Positions 45,184 to 56,230 of a stretch of 64,000 nucleotides of DNA are shown piece after piece. The notes beneath the pieces are model-generated. The model was not told where the DNA came from, made no database searches, and worked only from the letters and a program-made list of their open reading frames with translations. The translations under genes were made by a program, and so were the position numbers. The stretch is from Oxytricha trifallax (Eukaryota > Ciliophora > Spirotrichea > Sporadotrichida > Oxytrichidae). The stretch lies in NCBI GenBank assembly GCA_000711775.1, contig ARYC01017928.1, positions 1 to 64,000 on the forward strand, given 5' to 3'. Position 1 is the first letter of the stretch; the number at the start of each line of letters is the position of its first letter.

Positions 45184-45786
45184 TGGCTAAAATTTAAAGA
45201 GTCTTCCAATTTTTAGAAATAAAAATATATAAACAACCTGATATATTAATAAATTTTAATAAATAATTTTAGAGTATAATTAAGAGATGTAACCCTGGCT
45301 CTCACTCTCTGGTTCAACTTATCCTATCTCCATAAACTTTAAAACTATTGACCCTTTTTATTAACAGTTTTTCCCTTTTATCTCTAAACCTATTTTATAA
45401 ACTAAACATCTTTTTTCAAGTATTTTTCGCATTTTGTCACGATACATTCTGAAAAATAAAACCGGACAAAGCGAAAAAAATCTATGAAAAATTTCTCGCT
45501 TTGTCCGGTTTTATTTTTCAGAATGTATCGTGACAAAATGCGAAAAATACTTGAAAAAAGATGTTTAGTTTATAAAATAGGTTTAGAGATAAAAGGGAAA
45601 AACTGTTAATAAAAAGGGTCAATAGTTTTAAAGTTTATGGAGATAGGATAAGTTGAACCAGAGAGTGAGAGCCAGGGTTACATCTCTTAATTATACTCTA
45701 AAATTATTTATTAAAATTTATTAATATATCAGGTTGTTTATATATTTTTATTTCTAAAAATTGGAAGACTATTTAAATTTTAGCCA
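45184..45786. mobile_element. 600-bp near-perfect palindrome (FB-3)
   Basis: Arms of ~285 bp, left from TTGGCTAAAATTTAAAGAGT and right ending ATTTAAATTTTAGCCAA, nearly without mismatch, around the centre GCGAAAAAAATCTATGAAAA. Shares no obvious sequence with FB-1/FB-2. High arm identity implies recent formation or maintenance by gene conversion. No coding capacity. Confidence 0.85.
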
Positions 45787-46000
45787 AATTAATGAAAGAT
45801 GTTTATCATAATTTGATTAAGTTTATAACTAACTCAAACGATTAACAGTGAAAACATATACTTTAAATTAAACAAAACTTAATTAACTCCCTCATATCAA
45901 TGTCCCTCCAGCATTCTGAACATTGAGCCTCTCTGCCATTGAAGCGGGCTGCCTTATATCAGGCTACCTAACCCTAGTGACATGAATTGCTGTAGCATGT

Positions 46001-46961
46001 CTAAGCATCTCTGTTGCAGCTACTAACCATCAATGCACTTCTTCTGAGGCTTCCTAGGCCATCAAAAAATGAGGAGAAGAAGGTTGAGGCATAGGCGTAT
46101 TTGCCATTTACTGTAACACCATTGCAAGCTTCAACATCGTGTAGCTGCCATACAGCACCAGTGACCTGGTATGGTCCAAAGATCATGTGACCATCTCTAG
46201 CAATGCCTAAAATACTTGTGACTCTATGGGCTGTTGGAAGATTAGTATTGGCGTACTTCAAGACCCCCTTCGTGCATTGTGAAATAAAAGAGCATGATGC
46301 AGCAACTCCATTTGAGCTGAGACTGTCGGTATAAGGGCAGGGTCTGAAAGAGCAATAGTGATATAATCTTATATTCACTGCTAGCTAAACATTGATTAAC
46401 TTGATCTCTATTGCATGTGGACCTGCTCTCTTTGGTGCGAATAAGTCGTATTAGTGCTCTAAAGAACCAGAGAGGATTGAAACTCAATTGGTTGAAAAGC
46501 CAACGAGCGCAGCTCGCACAGTGAACTGCTTCAGGATCATCAGCATCCCTAGTGGCAACTGCTCTGTGTCATCATTGAAGTCCTGTAGATTGAAGGATAA
46601 TCTGCAAGGCATCTTACACTACAATATAGAAAAGAAGCGCTCAGTATAGAGCGGAAAAGGGCAGGAAGGTATAGAGATCTGATGGTTTGACAGTTATGAT
46701 TTTCTCTTCATATTCGAAACCATCGGCACTATATGTGTTAACCATCACTTTAGGAAACTCCAATGGCCTTTTGGCAAACAATGATGCTTGATTATCTCGG
46801 CCCAGGATTGATGTCTGAGTCGGAAGTTCCACCGTCGTGAGATAGCTCCCTCTGTGTCGAGTGGTGCCACTGACAGCCGCCCATCCGAAGATTTGCCCCT
46901 TACTTCGACTGCAAGACTGAGAGTCAGATATGCCAAAGGCTATGCCGAGACTGCATGCCAA
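46001..46961 (-). pseudogene. YHYH-family protein remnant
   Basis: C-terminal frame 46378-46001 (minus) carries the features of YHYH-domain secreted proteins: SILGIARDGHMIFGPYQVTG, WQLHDVEACNG, GKYAYASTFF and a terminal CNR. Family members typically have GxxxDGxPIYGP and DxxxCNG at these places. The N-terminal part (46641-46961) is readable only in shifting frames (SADGFEYEEKIITVK in one of them). It is GC-richer than its neighbours. Likely an old secreted-protein gene or a set of germline segments; not functional as a continuous gene. Confidence 0.55.
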
Positions 46962-47920
46962 GAATGACCAAGATAAGACGTTAGGGATTCAGAGACATTT
47001 ATACTTGATGGCAAAGAGATAAGCAAGTCCAGGTTTTTTGTCAAAACGACATGAAATGCATAGCACATTTATAAATAGTAATCACCCAAATGCCTTTCAG
47101 CAAGATTAAGGTTTATGGAAAAACTGGACCCAAGCAGCAGATAAACTATACCAACGTTTAAAACTGAGGCTCAGGGATTGGCTATTCAAGTAATGGATGT
47201 AAGTGAATACACTCGTAACAAACAATCTCTAAATATTTCTGCTTATAGATTACAATATAACATAATTGACACAGCATCAGGTGGCTACAGAGGTTAAGGC
47301 ATGATCAGTGACCCTAAAAAAATGCAATTCGAAAAAGATAATATCAACTAAGAGTACTTTAAGATGTGAAGAGATTGTTGAAATTTTAAAGATTATATTA
47401 GCATTTAACAGAGGATTGCTCGCAGAACTAAACAACAATATGCTTAAGTTTAATATATTTTCCCTCTCTATATATATATTTATCAAGATCTTCTCTCAAA
47501 TTTTAACAATCCTTATATAATATATATTTATTTAAAATCTTTAATTATATATTTATTTATTTTCAAATATAGAAATGAACTTTGTTTTGAACCTATATTA
47601 AATTAAATTTATTCATCAATTTAAACATGAATAATTTCTTAATAATTTTAATAATAAAAGTAACTAACCTTCATACTAATAAGATTTCAACCTATAAGAA
47701 TATTTATTCTTTACAAAAATATAAAAAGTGAATAAATCACATTTAATAATTGCAGAAAGTAATGTAATTAACAAAATAAATTTTTAAATAAAACAATTAA
47801 AATTTAAATTATATAAAGAAAGGTAGGTAAGTAGGTAATAACTTAAGGTAAATTATATTATACATTATAAATATTATAATATTCAAATAAATTATTAAAA
47901 ATAATTATTTTTTAATATTT
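46962..47920. other. AT-rich spacer
   Basis: Nothing recognisable. Short frames at 47277-47520 on both strands look like chance. Confidence 0.4.
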
Positions 47921-47952
47921 GAAGAATAATAATAACAATAAGAATAATATTT
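47921..47952 (-). repeat. Trinucleotide 3' tail of ORF1-like copy A
   Basis: On the minus strand the element ends GAGACCTAGATGTGAGTTAA then (ATT/TTG)n-like repeats. The end of copy B at 62486-62530 (GAGACCTCAATGTGATCATA then (TTA)n) is closely similar, as expected for the 3' end of a non-LTR retroelement family. Confidence 0.6.
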
Positions 47953-48055
47953 AACTCACATCTAGGTCTCAGGGTCCTATGAGTATATAATTAGTGTTAA
48001 GGATCAAGTCCTCTCATTCTCACTGTTTCAGTGAGTTTCTTTTCCTCAATATCTT

Positions 48056-49587
48056 CTTTTTCTTCTTTGTTTTCTTGGTCTTTTGTTTCTTCTATTGTTG
48101 TTTGATTTTCTTGGCTTCTTTCCTCCCCCGTTGTATTTCTTGCCAGGTCTGGAGATGACAATAAAGTCGTCATCCATCTTGGATCTTGGGACTTTCATGA
48201 GTTGCTTTTCATATATATAAAATTATAAAACATTAGTTTATATATAGTCTTTAAAGGGGGTAGTGATAAGTTAAACTAAGTCTTTCTTTATGAAGCTTGC
48301 CTGTTTGGTAAGGCATTTGAATTGGAATTTAATTGTGTTAGTCATAAGGTCATAGTCTTTATCAAATACTTGGATGGATTTGGAATTCATTTGGTTGTTT
48401 TTTAGTATGACTGTTAGTATTGCTTTGACTCATTTCACCTGATATTACTTCTTTGTTGGTGTTATTAGTAAATTTATATTACTTCTCTTGTAATTGAGTA
48501 AGTATGTCATCAGTAGTTAAGTCAATTTCTGAAAGTACTTTATTGGTAGCCAGGTAGATGTTCTATATTTTGTACAGAGTTCCCTATCGGCAACTCTGAC
48601 TGTGAAGGTAAGTGTTGACTCCCTGCTCTCAAACACTTTCTCCCATTAATCTATGGGGATCTTATTTCCTGGTTGTCTACTTTTAACATAGGTATCCATA
48701 TTGGATACCTCATTGACTTCTTTCATCTCTTCGTCACGGTCCCCCATTGTTGTTTGTTATTTATTAATTATTAATTATTGGGTAAGTGGTACTAAATTTA
48801 AATTTAGTTATTAAATAGGTGGGTACTACACGTATTTAAATTTGTAGTCTCTAATATCTGGTCTGTTCTGATCGGTAGGTAAGTCGATAAAGTTTAGGTT
48901 TTAGGAATCTTCTTCTTCCCAGCCTGAGATTTCCTCTACGGATTCGTAATCTCCGGAGGAAAGAGATGGTGTGATTGGGTCACCGATTTTACTGCCTCTA
49001 TTGCTAGAGTAGGTATCCATATGGTCATCCATATACATTTCCTCTTAGTCTAAAGACTCTTGTCTCTTGATCGGTATGTCTACTATACTATCTAATAGGT
49101 CCACTGGTGGGCTTTTTAGTAGTGGAGGTGATGACGCTTGAGAGTCCTTGGTTGCTGGTTAGATTTTTACTCCCTGTTTGAGGTTGATGATTTGGACTGT
49201 AGTTTCTCTGGTAATCGTAGGTGTGTAGGACGCTTTATGTGCTTGTTGTTGAGTTGTAATGAATAGCCTAGCTGGTGGTATAGTTCTAGTAAGTTCCTAG
49301 ATATGTAGTCTCCGTGATCCAGTCTGGTGCTAATGAGCGAGATTTAGTATCTAAGCTTTGATGAATCTACTAGGCCGTGTTAGATTATAGCTCTTAGGAT
49401 GAAGAGCAGCTTGCCAACTGTGATTTAGCCCCATTCGAGGGGGTCTGAGATAAAGCTGTGTACTTGGTTTGCTATCTCTATGAAGTTGTGAGTCCTGACA
49501 CAATGTTTTATGTGTTACTTTTAGTGTGAATTGAGGTAGGGCATTTCGCTCTCTTTTTATATTTGAAGAATCATTTATTTTTAACAT
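48056..49587 (-). CDS. ORF1-like retroelement protein, copy A
   Basis: Minus strand, ATG 49587; TGA-free for ~390 codons (Pro/Ser/Gln-rich N-terminus, acidic SLSSGDYESVEEISGWEEED, then PPIQQLNLNLVPLTQQ). After a frame change near 48590 it goes on through a coiled segment NIYLATNKVLSEIDLTTDDI, breaks again, and ends with a highly basic tail KPRKSNNNRRNKRPRKQRRK at TGA 48056-48058. Acidic/Pro-rich head, coiled coil and basic tail are typical of nucleic-acid-binding ORF1 proteins of LINE elements. No reverse transcriptase follows. The copy at 62640-63990 has the same layout. Alternative: a nuclear basic protein gene that was duplicated. Confidence 0.5.
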
Positions 49588-50200
49588 TTATGTATTTTGA
49601 GAATATATATATTGACTATTCTTTCAATATTTTGACTGATTAATTTATTTTATTGTTATTTAAATGATGTCCCTTTTATTTGCTTAATTTTTATTATTAA
49701 TTTTTATAAATATAGTAGATATTTTTATAGAGATTATCTTTCATTGATTTTTTTATATATAAATTTCTTATCATATTTAAAAATTTTATATTAGAATAAT
49801 ATTTAAGTATTTTTAAGAAATAAAGAAAGTAACCTTGCAAAAGTTATTTATTCTCACTTTTTTAATTAATCAAATATATGTCTTTTAATTCTGAATATTT
49901 TTAATTAAATTAGATTAGTTTCTTATATTTAGATGGGCATTTGGATATATTTTTTAAAGTTTTGAAATCAAATAATGTATTAGATTTTATAAGTTAATAT
50001 TAAATAATTGGTTTTATCTTAATATAACATAAAATTTATTTATTAAAAGCAATGAAATTTCCATAAATTTATACATGGAATTTAATATAAAGAGTTGCTC
50101 ATCATTACCTAAATTAAATAATTAAAAATTATAAATTACCTTTGGAAAAAATTATATAAAACTTCTTTATTTACAAATTTCTACTTCATTGAGATTTATT
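49588..50200. other. AT-rich spacer
   Basis: No gene recognised. Confidence 0.4.
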
Positions 50201-52150
50201 ATTGATAAAATAGATAATATTAGGAAATTTGAGAATTAAAAATAAATATTTATAATATTAGTTATACTAACTGCCTCTAATTAGAAATTCTCCTAATTCA
50301 AATTTGATTTAATTATAATTATGACCAAATTAAATAATAAATTAATTTATTTATTTAATACAAAGTACTGTGAAGATTGTGCAAAATAATATTAATAAAA
50401 AATAGGGCTTGACTGTGTGCAAATACATTAATTTTAATTAGAACAAATAATTATAAGTTTAAAGATGTCATTCTGAATCGCGCTCCTCTGCCTCAGTGTC
50501 TCTTGAGCTAATTCTATATGAATTCTTATCTTTGCCTGCCTTGTCTTGTGTGTCTACGCTCCAAATGAATTCCTCCTCAGATTTGTTGAAAATATAGTTT
50601 GCCAGCTGGACCGCATTGAGGAGGAACTTTAGCTTTCCTGATTTGCCTTCTACCTTAGGAGACACTATGAAAAATCTCCTATCGAAGCAATCCTTTTCAT
50701 CTGCAGAGATTCTGTTCCAGGGTAGATCATTAGTTATAATGATTGTACAGCAGTCTTTGAACAGCACAGTTGTCTCCCCGTATTTCACGTCCACTGCATA
50801 CCCCTTGCCTTCAAATAGCTTCTTCATTGCGGAAATGTTGTTTTTGTTTAAGAACTTCACGAGATTCTTCTCGTCGATCTATAGAATGTGTGGCTTTTTC
50901 TCAAGTAATCTTGTCTCTACATGAAAGCGAGAGGGTGCGGGATTAAGCTCGTCACAAATGAATATAGAGTCTATCATTTACAAGATTTTGCTTTTGCCAG
51001 TGTTTGATGCTCCATAAAGCCTTACGCAGTGATTCTTTTTATCTTCTCTTTTAAAAAGCACTTGATACAGAGCCTCGGCCACCTCTTTGTATCTCAGATC
51101 ACTTAGGACTTAATCTGCTAGATATTATAACCAATCGTTTTAATGTTAGTTATACTTCAAGTAATCCTCCAACAGATCTTTTATTGATATCTTGATTCTT
51201 TCCACCACGCCCAATTGTTTAAATATCTTGTGAGCGTCGTTCAATGTCTATTGTTGCTGACATATCTAAGTGGCGGCCTCTGAATCTCCTAAATTTATGA
51301 ATATGTACTGCTTGAAAGACATAGAACCGTGTGCAATTTCTTTCCGCGATATACTCCTTCACAAAATGGTTTGAATCTTTTTCTTTTATGAGGAACTTAC
51401 TTGATCTCTTCTAGAGTTTTACGTGCTGTTATCTTTCCATATTCAAGTTGCATCTATTTCTCGCACTCAAAAACAAACATTAGCCCTTGAAGTAATATGA
51501 AGAACTCTTCTGGAGTTTTAATGTTTAGTTCTGACATTTAGAGGTCAATCTTCTTGAATAACTCGAATCCACCACTATTATTATTTTTGAAATACGCTCT
51601 GTTAATGCCAATACAATCTCTTGAAATCTTAATGTGAATGTACTCATTGTTGTTCATGTCATCTCTAAAGACATTGACCTCTGCTAATGATGCTTAGTTT
51701 AATTAAAGTTTCTAGTGAATCTTCCCAGCCATACTTAATGATACAGATCCCGCTATCAGCAAGAAGAAATCGTGTCTGTAATTGTACTATTTTAAGTTTT
51801 TTTACATTTCTAAATCATTTGTAAGTATTAAGTTTTTAAAAAAGAAAACGCTTGTCATTCAAATATTTTTTTTCTTGACATCTTTAAACTTATAATTATT
51901 TGTTCTAATTAAAATTAATATATTTGCACACACACAGCCAAGCCCTATTTTTTTATTAATATTATTTTGCACAATTTTCACAGTACTTTGTATTAAATAA
52001 ATAAATAAATTAATTATTTAATTTGGTCATAATTATAGTTAAATCAAATTTGAATTAGGAGTATTTCTAATAAGAGGCAGTTAGCATAACCAATATTATA
52101 ATTATTTATTTTTAATTCTCAAATTTCCTAATATTATCTATTTTATCAAT
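50201..52150. mobile_element. Rep-type element with ~270-bp terminal inverted repeats
   Basis: The left arm 50201-50470 starts ATTGATAAAATAGATAATAT and the right arm 51877-52150 is its complement with few mismatches (e.g. GGGCTTGACTGTGTGC at left, GCACACACACAGCCAAGCCC at right). The only gene inside is the minus-strand SF3-helicase gene; its stop codon lies within the inner end of the left arm. Total length ~1.95 kb. This layout (one replication protein between long inverted repeats) differs from the cut-and-paste elements in the window and recalls a linear Rep-driven replicon or an integrated small DNA virus. Confidence 0.75.
50468..51807 (-). pseudogene. Rep-like protein with superfamily-3 helicase domain, one frameshift
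   Basis: Minus strand from ATG 51807 to TGA 50468-50470, ~445 residues with one frame change between 51290 and 51360. The N-terminal half (FLLIAGSVSLSMAGK, later NIKTPEEFFILLQGLMFVFE) has no clear domain; no HUH motif was seen. The C-terminal half is an SF3 helicase: Walker A GASNTGKS (~51010), Walker B-like HILQID (~50890), a linker KKLFEGKGYAVDVKYGETTV like the B-prime region of parvovirus-type Rep, and motif C CCTIIITNDLPW (~50735). SF3 helicases unwind replication origins in small DNA viruses and related plasmids. The rest of the frame is clean and codon use is GC-rich, so damage is recent. Acts presumably at the element's own ends. Confidence 0.75.
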
Positions 52151-53007
52151 ATATAAAATTGTATGGAATATGCTATTTTGATCGTTTAAGGGTCAGAAGG
52201 TAGGATTTAATTAATTAGATATGCAATTATTAAATGGGATACCATGATAATTTCCCTGTGTTAGATTTTATGTGTTCCAATTGTGAGAAGAAAAAATATT
52301 CAAACAAAGATGATTTATATTCTTCAACACTGTTAGGTAATGTTAGGTAATATAAGCAACAACAGAGAAAGGATTCAGATTTTATTTTCGGTAAAAGTGG
52401 AATGGCTTATAGTATTTAATAACTACTATCAAGTAGCACTTCTTATAATTCATTGAGAATCCTTGATATGCAGCACTGTTCATTTTTAGCATTTTGATTA
52501 TTGAGAGATTTATAATTAAGAGCTTAGGGATTTAAATTCGTATATAAGTATGATTTTAAACGCCTGTTACTCTACTTATTGTTACATCAATTCCCAATGA
52601 TAAGATAAAACTAAAAATGCAATAATATTTCGAATAAGTTAATTATAATGCCCTAAAACAAGCAAAAGTTTTTATCATATTATTAATTTCCGAAATTACT
52701 TATATATTTTTTTCGTAAATTTAAAAATCTGAAAATAAATATAAATGAATTTTAACAATTTTCAAAACCAATTAATAAAAAATTTTTTATCATAGATAAT
52801 CATAAAGTATATTTATTATAATTATATATTTTATTTATAAATTCAAAATTATTACATATTTAAACTATTTTATAATTATGTTTATTTTATAATTGTATAA
52901 TTAGTCTATATTTTTTGAATTTGATGAAAAAGATATATTAATCATCAGTTTAACTACAATTTAATATATCAAGAATTTATTTCCTTAGAGGATGAATGGT
53001 TTGTCTT
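52151..53007. other. AT-rich spacer
   Basis: No gene recognised. A short duplication TGTTAGGTAATGTTAGGTAA near 52330 is the only oddity. Confidence 0.4.
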
Positions 53008-53700
53008 TCACTCGGTTAGATTGCTGCAACATGCGATTACTTTTATAGAGTAAAATGTTGAAACACTCTATATAGTCGCCTCCATTGTTATTGCTTTTAA
53101 GGTCATGCCATCTTCATAATCTGCTATTATCCTGACTTTCGGATTTACATAAATCTCACTTTAAAGCAAGTTAGTTGAAATACTCTCACTCCAATAACTT
53201 ATTAGTTGCCAAATCATATTATAGGCAGTTTCTTGATCATTCCCACTTTCCAGAGCAGAATATCTTTCGTAGCTGCTATTGAATGACTTCCACTCGACAA
53301 GCATACATCGTTAGAAGTAAATCGTCACTATTTTGATAGGAGTCATCAAAAACAAATCTTCAATATAGAACCTTGCAAATTGATTTGCATTTGAACACTT
53401 GGTACGATTACACGTTTCATAGATTTCATCAAAGTAAATTTTTGATGGGATTCGATTAGGCTTATTTGCTGATGATTGAGAAGCTTGAAAGTATGAACGA
53501 GAATGGAAATCTCGGAGGTTTCGGAGTTTCCGGAGGTCTTAGATGTCCCGGAGGTCTTGGGGATCTCGGAGATCGGTTCCGGAGGTCTCGAAGATTTTAT
53601 AGTACAAATTTGATATTGTTTATGTTGCTTAGAAAGTGGTCGAGAGATGAGTGGAAATGCTAATGAGCACTGAATAAAGCCAAAGCGAAATAGCAAATGT
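53008..53700 (-). pseudogene. Coding remnant with internal minisatellite
   Basis: Minus-strand reading: an N-terminal part with repeated DLR/SG-ET-like units from the minisatellite, then ANKPNRIPSKIYFDEIYETC, NRTKCSNANQFARFYIEDLF, WKSFNSSYERYSALESGNDQ and RIIADYEDGMTLKAITMEAT, ending TGA 53008-53010. At most one shift is needed over ~200 codons. No family recognised. The gene-like part lies next to the transposase B block but points away from it. Confidence 0.4.
53507..53592. repeat. Short GC-rich minisatellite
   Basis: Roughly seven diverged units of the type CTCGGAGGTxTxGGAGxT. Unit length mostly in multiples of three, so the minus-strand frame stays open through the tract. Confidence 0.6.
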
Positions 53701-53892
53701 TAATAAGACTCTATACTTTGAATTTTTCAGAACTTCCCTATAATTGTTGTCTTGGTATAAATAATTGGATATTGATTTACCTAGGCTATTACTCATGCAA
53801 AATTCACTGAACTAATGCCAACCTAATCAAAGAACAAATAGAAAGAGAGATGTAAAACTCATAAAATCCATCTCACGTTATCCCGAATTTTA

Positions 53893-54999
53893 ATGATATC
53901 AGTAGCGGCTCGATAATAAATTTCAAAATTTAAATCTCAGGATAATTTATCTCCAACAATTCATATACAGCAATCTTAGGATGATATACTTAAATTGGAC
54001 GTTCTCAAGTGTAGAAAATTTAATAATTTTCCTGAGGTTCAGATGCAAAGATCTTGATAATAGCTCAGCAATCTACCTAAGCTACTCGTTGATAAGTAAA
54101 CTTACAAGTATTCCTACCTCAATAGTGAAAGTTATTTACACAATAAAAAGCTAGAAAACAAAAGCTGAAAGTTATGCTTCAAAACTTGGAAAGTTATCTG
54201 ATGAAAACATTGAATTTCTAACAAACTAAAGTACATTACAGAAGCAAGCAAGAATGACGCTTGGAGAGAGATGCGTGATGTTTCATAGAAAATATCCTGA
54301 ATCAAAAATATCTCCCTGCAAACTTTCCAAGCTATATAAGAACTTCGGCATTAAGAGAAAGTTTATTAGCATTCGCAAGTACATGAGCCCGCTTTAAAAT
54401 CATAAAACACAGGAGCTGTACTTATAGATGAAATATAAAATACTAACGCACTTCAATAAGGGAGGAAGGTTGTCTTTATCGATGAAGTCGTGTCTATTTA
54501 CTCGACCAATCTCAAACAAGTGTTCAGCAATCGATATCAAAACATTGAGGTGAAGGAAAAGTTACAATTCAAGAAGTGCATTGCTGTAGTTGCGGGTGTG
54601 TCTCTTAAAAAGGGTATAGAACTGTATAACAACTACGAGAAGTCTGTGGATATTGAGAAGTTTTATAATTTTCTCATTGGGTTACAAGAATAAAACACCG
54701 AAATCAGGCTTGCTATTGTTTTTGGCAATCTAAGAGTACATCACAGCAAAAGGATAAAAGCCCTAAGTGAACAATTGAACATGACTTTCATATTCACTCC
54801 TCCATACTCACCTCAATATAATCCCATTGAGAATTACTTTTCGGTACTTAAGAATTAATTCAAGAGAATGAAGATGAAGATTGTCGGGCAAGATCAGAGA
54901 TTCGATGCTAAGAAAGTTTTGAGAAATGCCTTTAGCAGCATTGATGATGGTATAATACGAGAAATTTGCAAGAATAAGTTGTAAACGTTTGATTTATGA
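53893..54999 (+). pseudogene. DD34E transposase (copy B), catalytic residue lost
   Basis: From ATG 53893; homologous to copy C along its length (e.g. KLSDENIEFLTNQSTLQKQA against the same place in C). Core: VVFIDEVVS (first Asp), IVFGNLRVHHSKR where the second Asp is replaced by Gly, and PQYNPIENYFSVLKN (Glu), with the same 34-residue spacing. Frame breaks near 54080 and 54400-54470. Stop TGA 54997-54999. The Gly substitution plus shifts mean no catalysis. The minus-strand partner gene starts to converge 27 bp downstream. Confidence 0.75.
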
Positions 55000-55025
55000 A
55001 GTGAATTAAAATAAGGCTTGTAAGC

Positions 55026-55813
55026 TCAAATATTAAATCTTAAAGCATTATTGTTCATCATTCCTGTGTCTGATTGAGATTCAAACATGGTGGAGTTCGC
55101 TTCTATTAGGCGAGCACCATCATTTGGCCTACTTCCTTTGCCAGCTGAGGCATTCTCGATTCCCTTGAATCGTTTAAGCGATAAAACTTTGGGCAGAGAA
55201 TATTTATGTTTTCTGGCTTTCATCAACTTCGCTGATGCTTTTAGAAGCTGCATTGTCCTTCCAGATTTTTCTAGTTTGTATTGAATTAAGGAAAAGTAAA
55301 ATACTTGAATTAAATGGATGGCTGGGAAGCTGAGAAAACCAGTTATCTGATATAAGTATGAAGTCATTCTTCTAACTCTTTCCATCTAAGCTGTTCCTCG
55401 TCATTCTGGACTTATAGATTATGTGGGTAATATAGTCAGGCTAAATTGTATTGAGGACGTTGAAAAAATATTGTCTATCAATAGGTTTTGATTTCGCTGA
55501 CAAATCTGGCAAGTATATTTGGAGAACTTGATTGTCACACACCTGCATGTAAAGATCATTGTATTTTGTGACCTTAACCATCTTGATCTGATCCATCTTC
55601 AAAAGTTGTTTAGTCCCCTTAAATATTAGCCTCAGATATTCTCTGTTGACTCCATCAATAGGAAGCATGTAGTATCCCACTATGAGTATTAAGGGGCAAT
55701 AAATTAACGAACTCAGTAAGATAAGTGTAAATGTCAAGCTTAGACTTAAATTTCCCACCAAGCTCGTGAGAAGTAATCTTTAACATGCTGTCCTCAGCAT
55801 GGCCATCGCTCAT
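55026..55813 (-). pseudogene. Transposase-partner protein homologue, copy B
   Basis: Minus strand from ATG 55813: KITSHELGGKFKSKLDIYTY, then (after a shift) YYMLPIDGVNREYLRLIFKG followed by TKQLLK, VTKYNDLYMQVCDNQVLQIY, PIDRQYFFNVLNTIQPDYIT, and a C-terminal part readable in changing frames (LMKARKHKYSLPKVLSLKRF). The blocks SK.(D/E)(L/I)Y..L, LP.......(Y/I)(L/I)..I, (D/Y)R(Q/K)(Y/W)(F/I)...L.T line up with copies A and C in order. Unknown function. It sits between transposase B and the helicase gene. Confidence 0.6.
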
Positions 55814-56230
55814 CTTAATTGCTGATAGGATCTTTTTATAGAATTTGTCTCCATAAATCTTATTACCTATATCGAATTAAAAATAATTTATAATCCCTAT
55901 CTTAACTATAAGGAAAACAGCTAATAGATTCAAAAACTTACATCGCAATGTAGAAAGATCTTACGTGTAATAGATATTACAAAAAAGTAGGGGAAGTTGT
56001 GATCATTTTTCTTTAGAAATGTGATTTTTTAGGTCTGTGATTTTTTGTGATTATTATGATTTTTTTGGACCTTTTTGTGATTTTTTTGAAAAAAATTTGT
56101 TGTGAAAATTAAGGGTTGACCACCCCCCCCTTTATCAATTCATATCATATATGATGTTTTAGTTCAAGATGAAGTGATTTAAATTTAAATTTTTTATGAT
56201 AAAAATAATCACAAAATCATAAATTTGAAA
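55814..56230. promoter_or_regulatory. Divergent intergenic region, copy B
   Basis: Between the divergent partner and helicase genes. Contains an unusual T/G run (TGATTTTTTTGGACC.. near 56040-56100) and a homopolymer CCCCCCCC at ~56122. No motif identified. Confidence 0.3.

Noticed and set aside
46242-46487. Alternative minus-strand frame near the YHYH remnant
   Set aside because: The overlapping frame has the YHYH-family motifs; this one does not.
49351-49587. Read as a separate short gene
   Set aside because: With TAA/TAG as Gln it is only the N-terminus of the longer ORF1-like frame.
50616-50924. Plus-strand frame of 102 codons
   Set aside because: Antisense to the SF3 helicase core, where motifs are clear on the minus strand.
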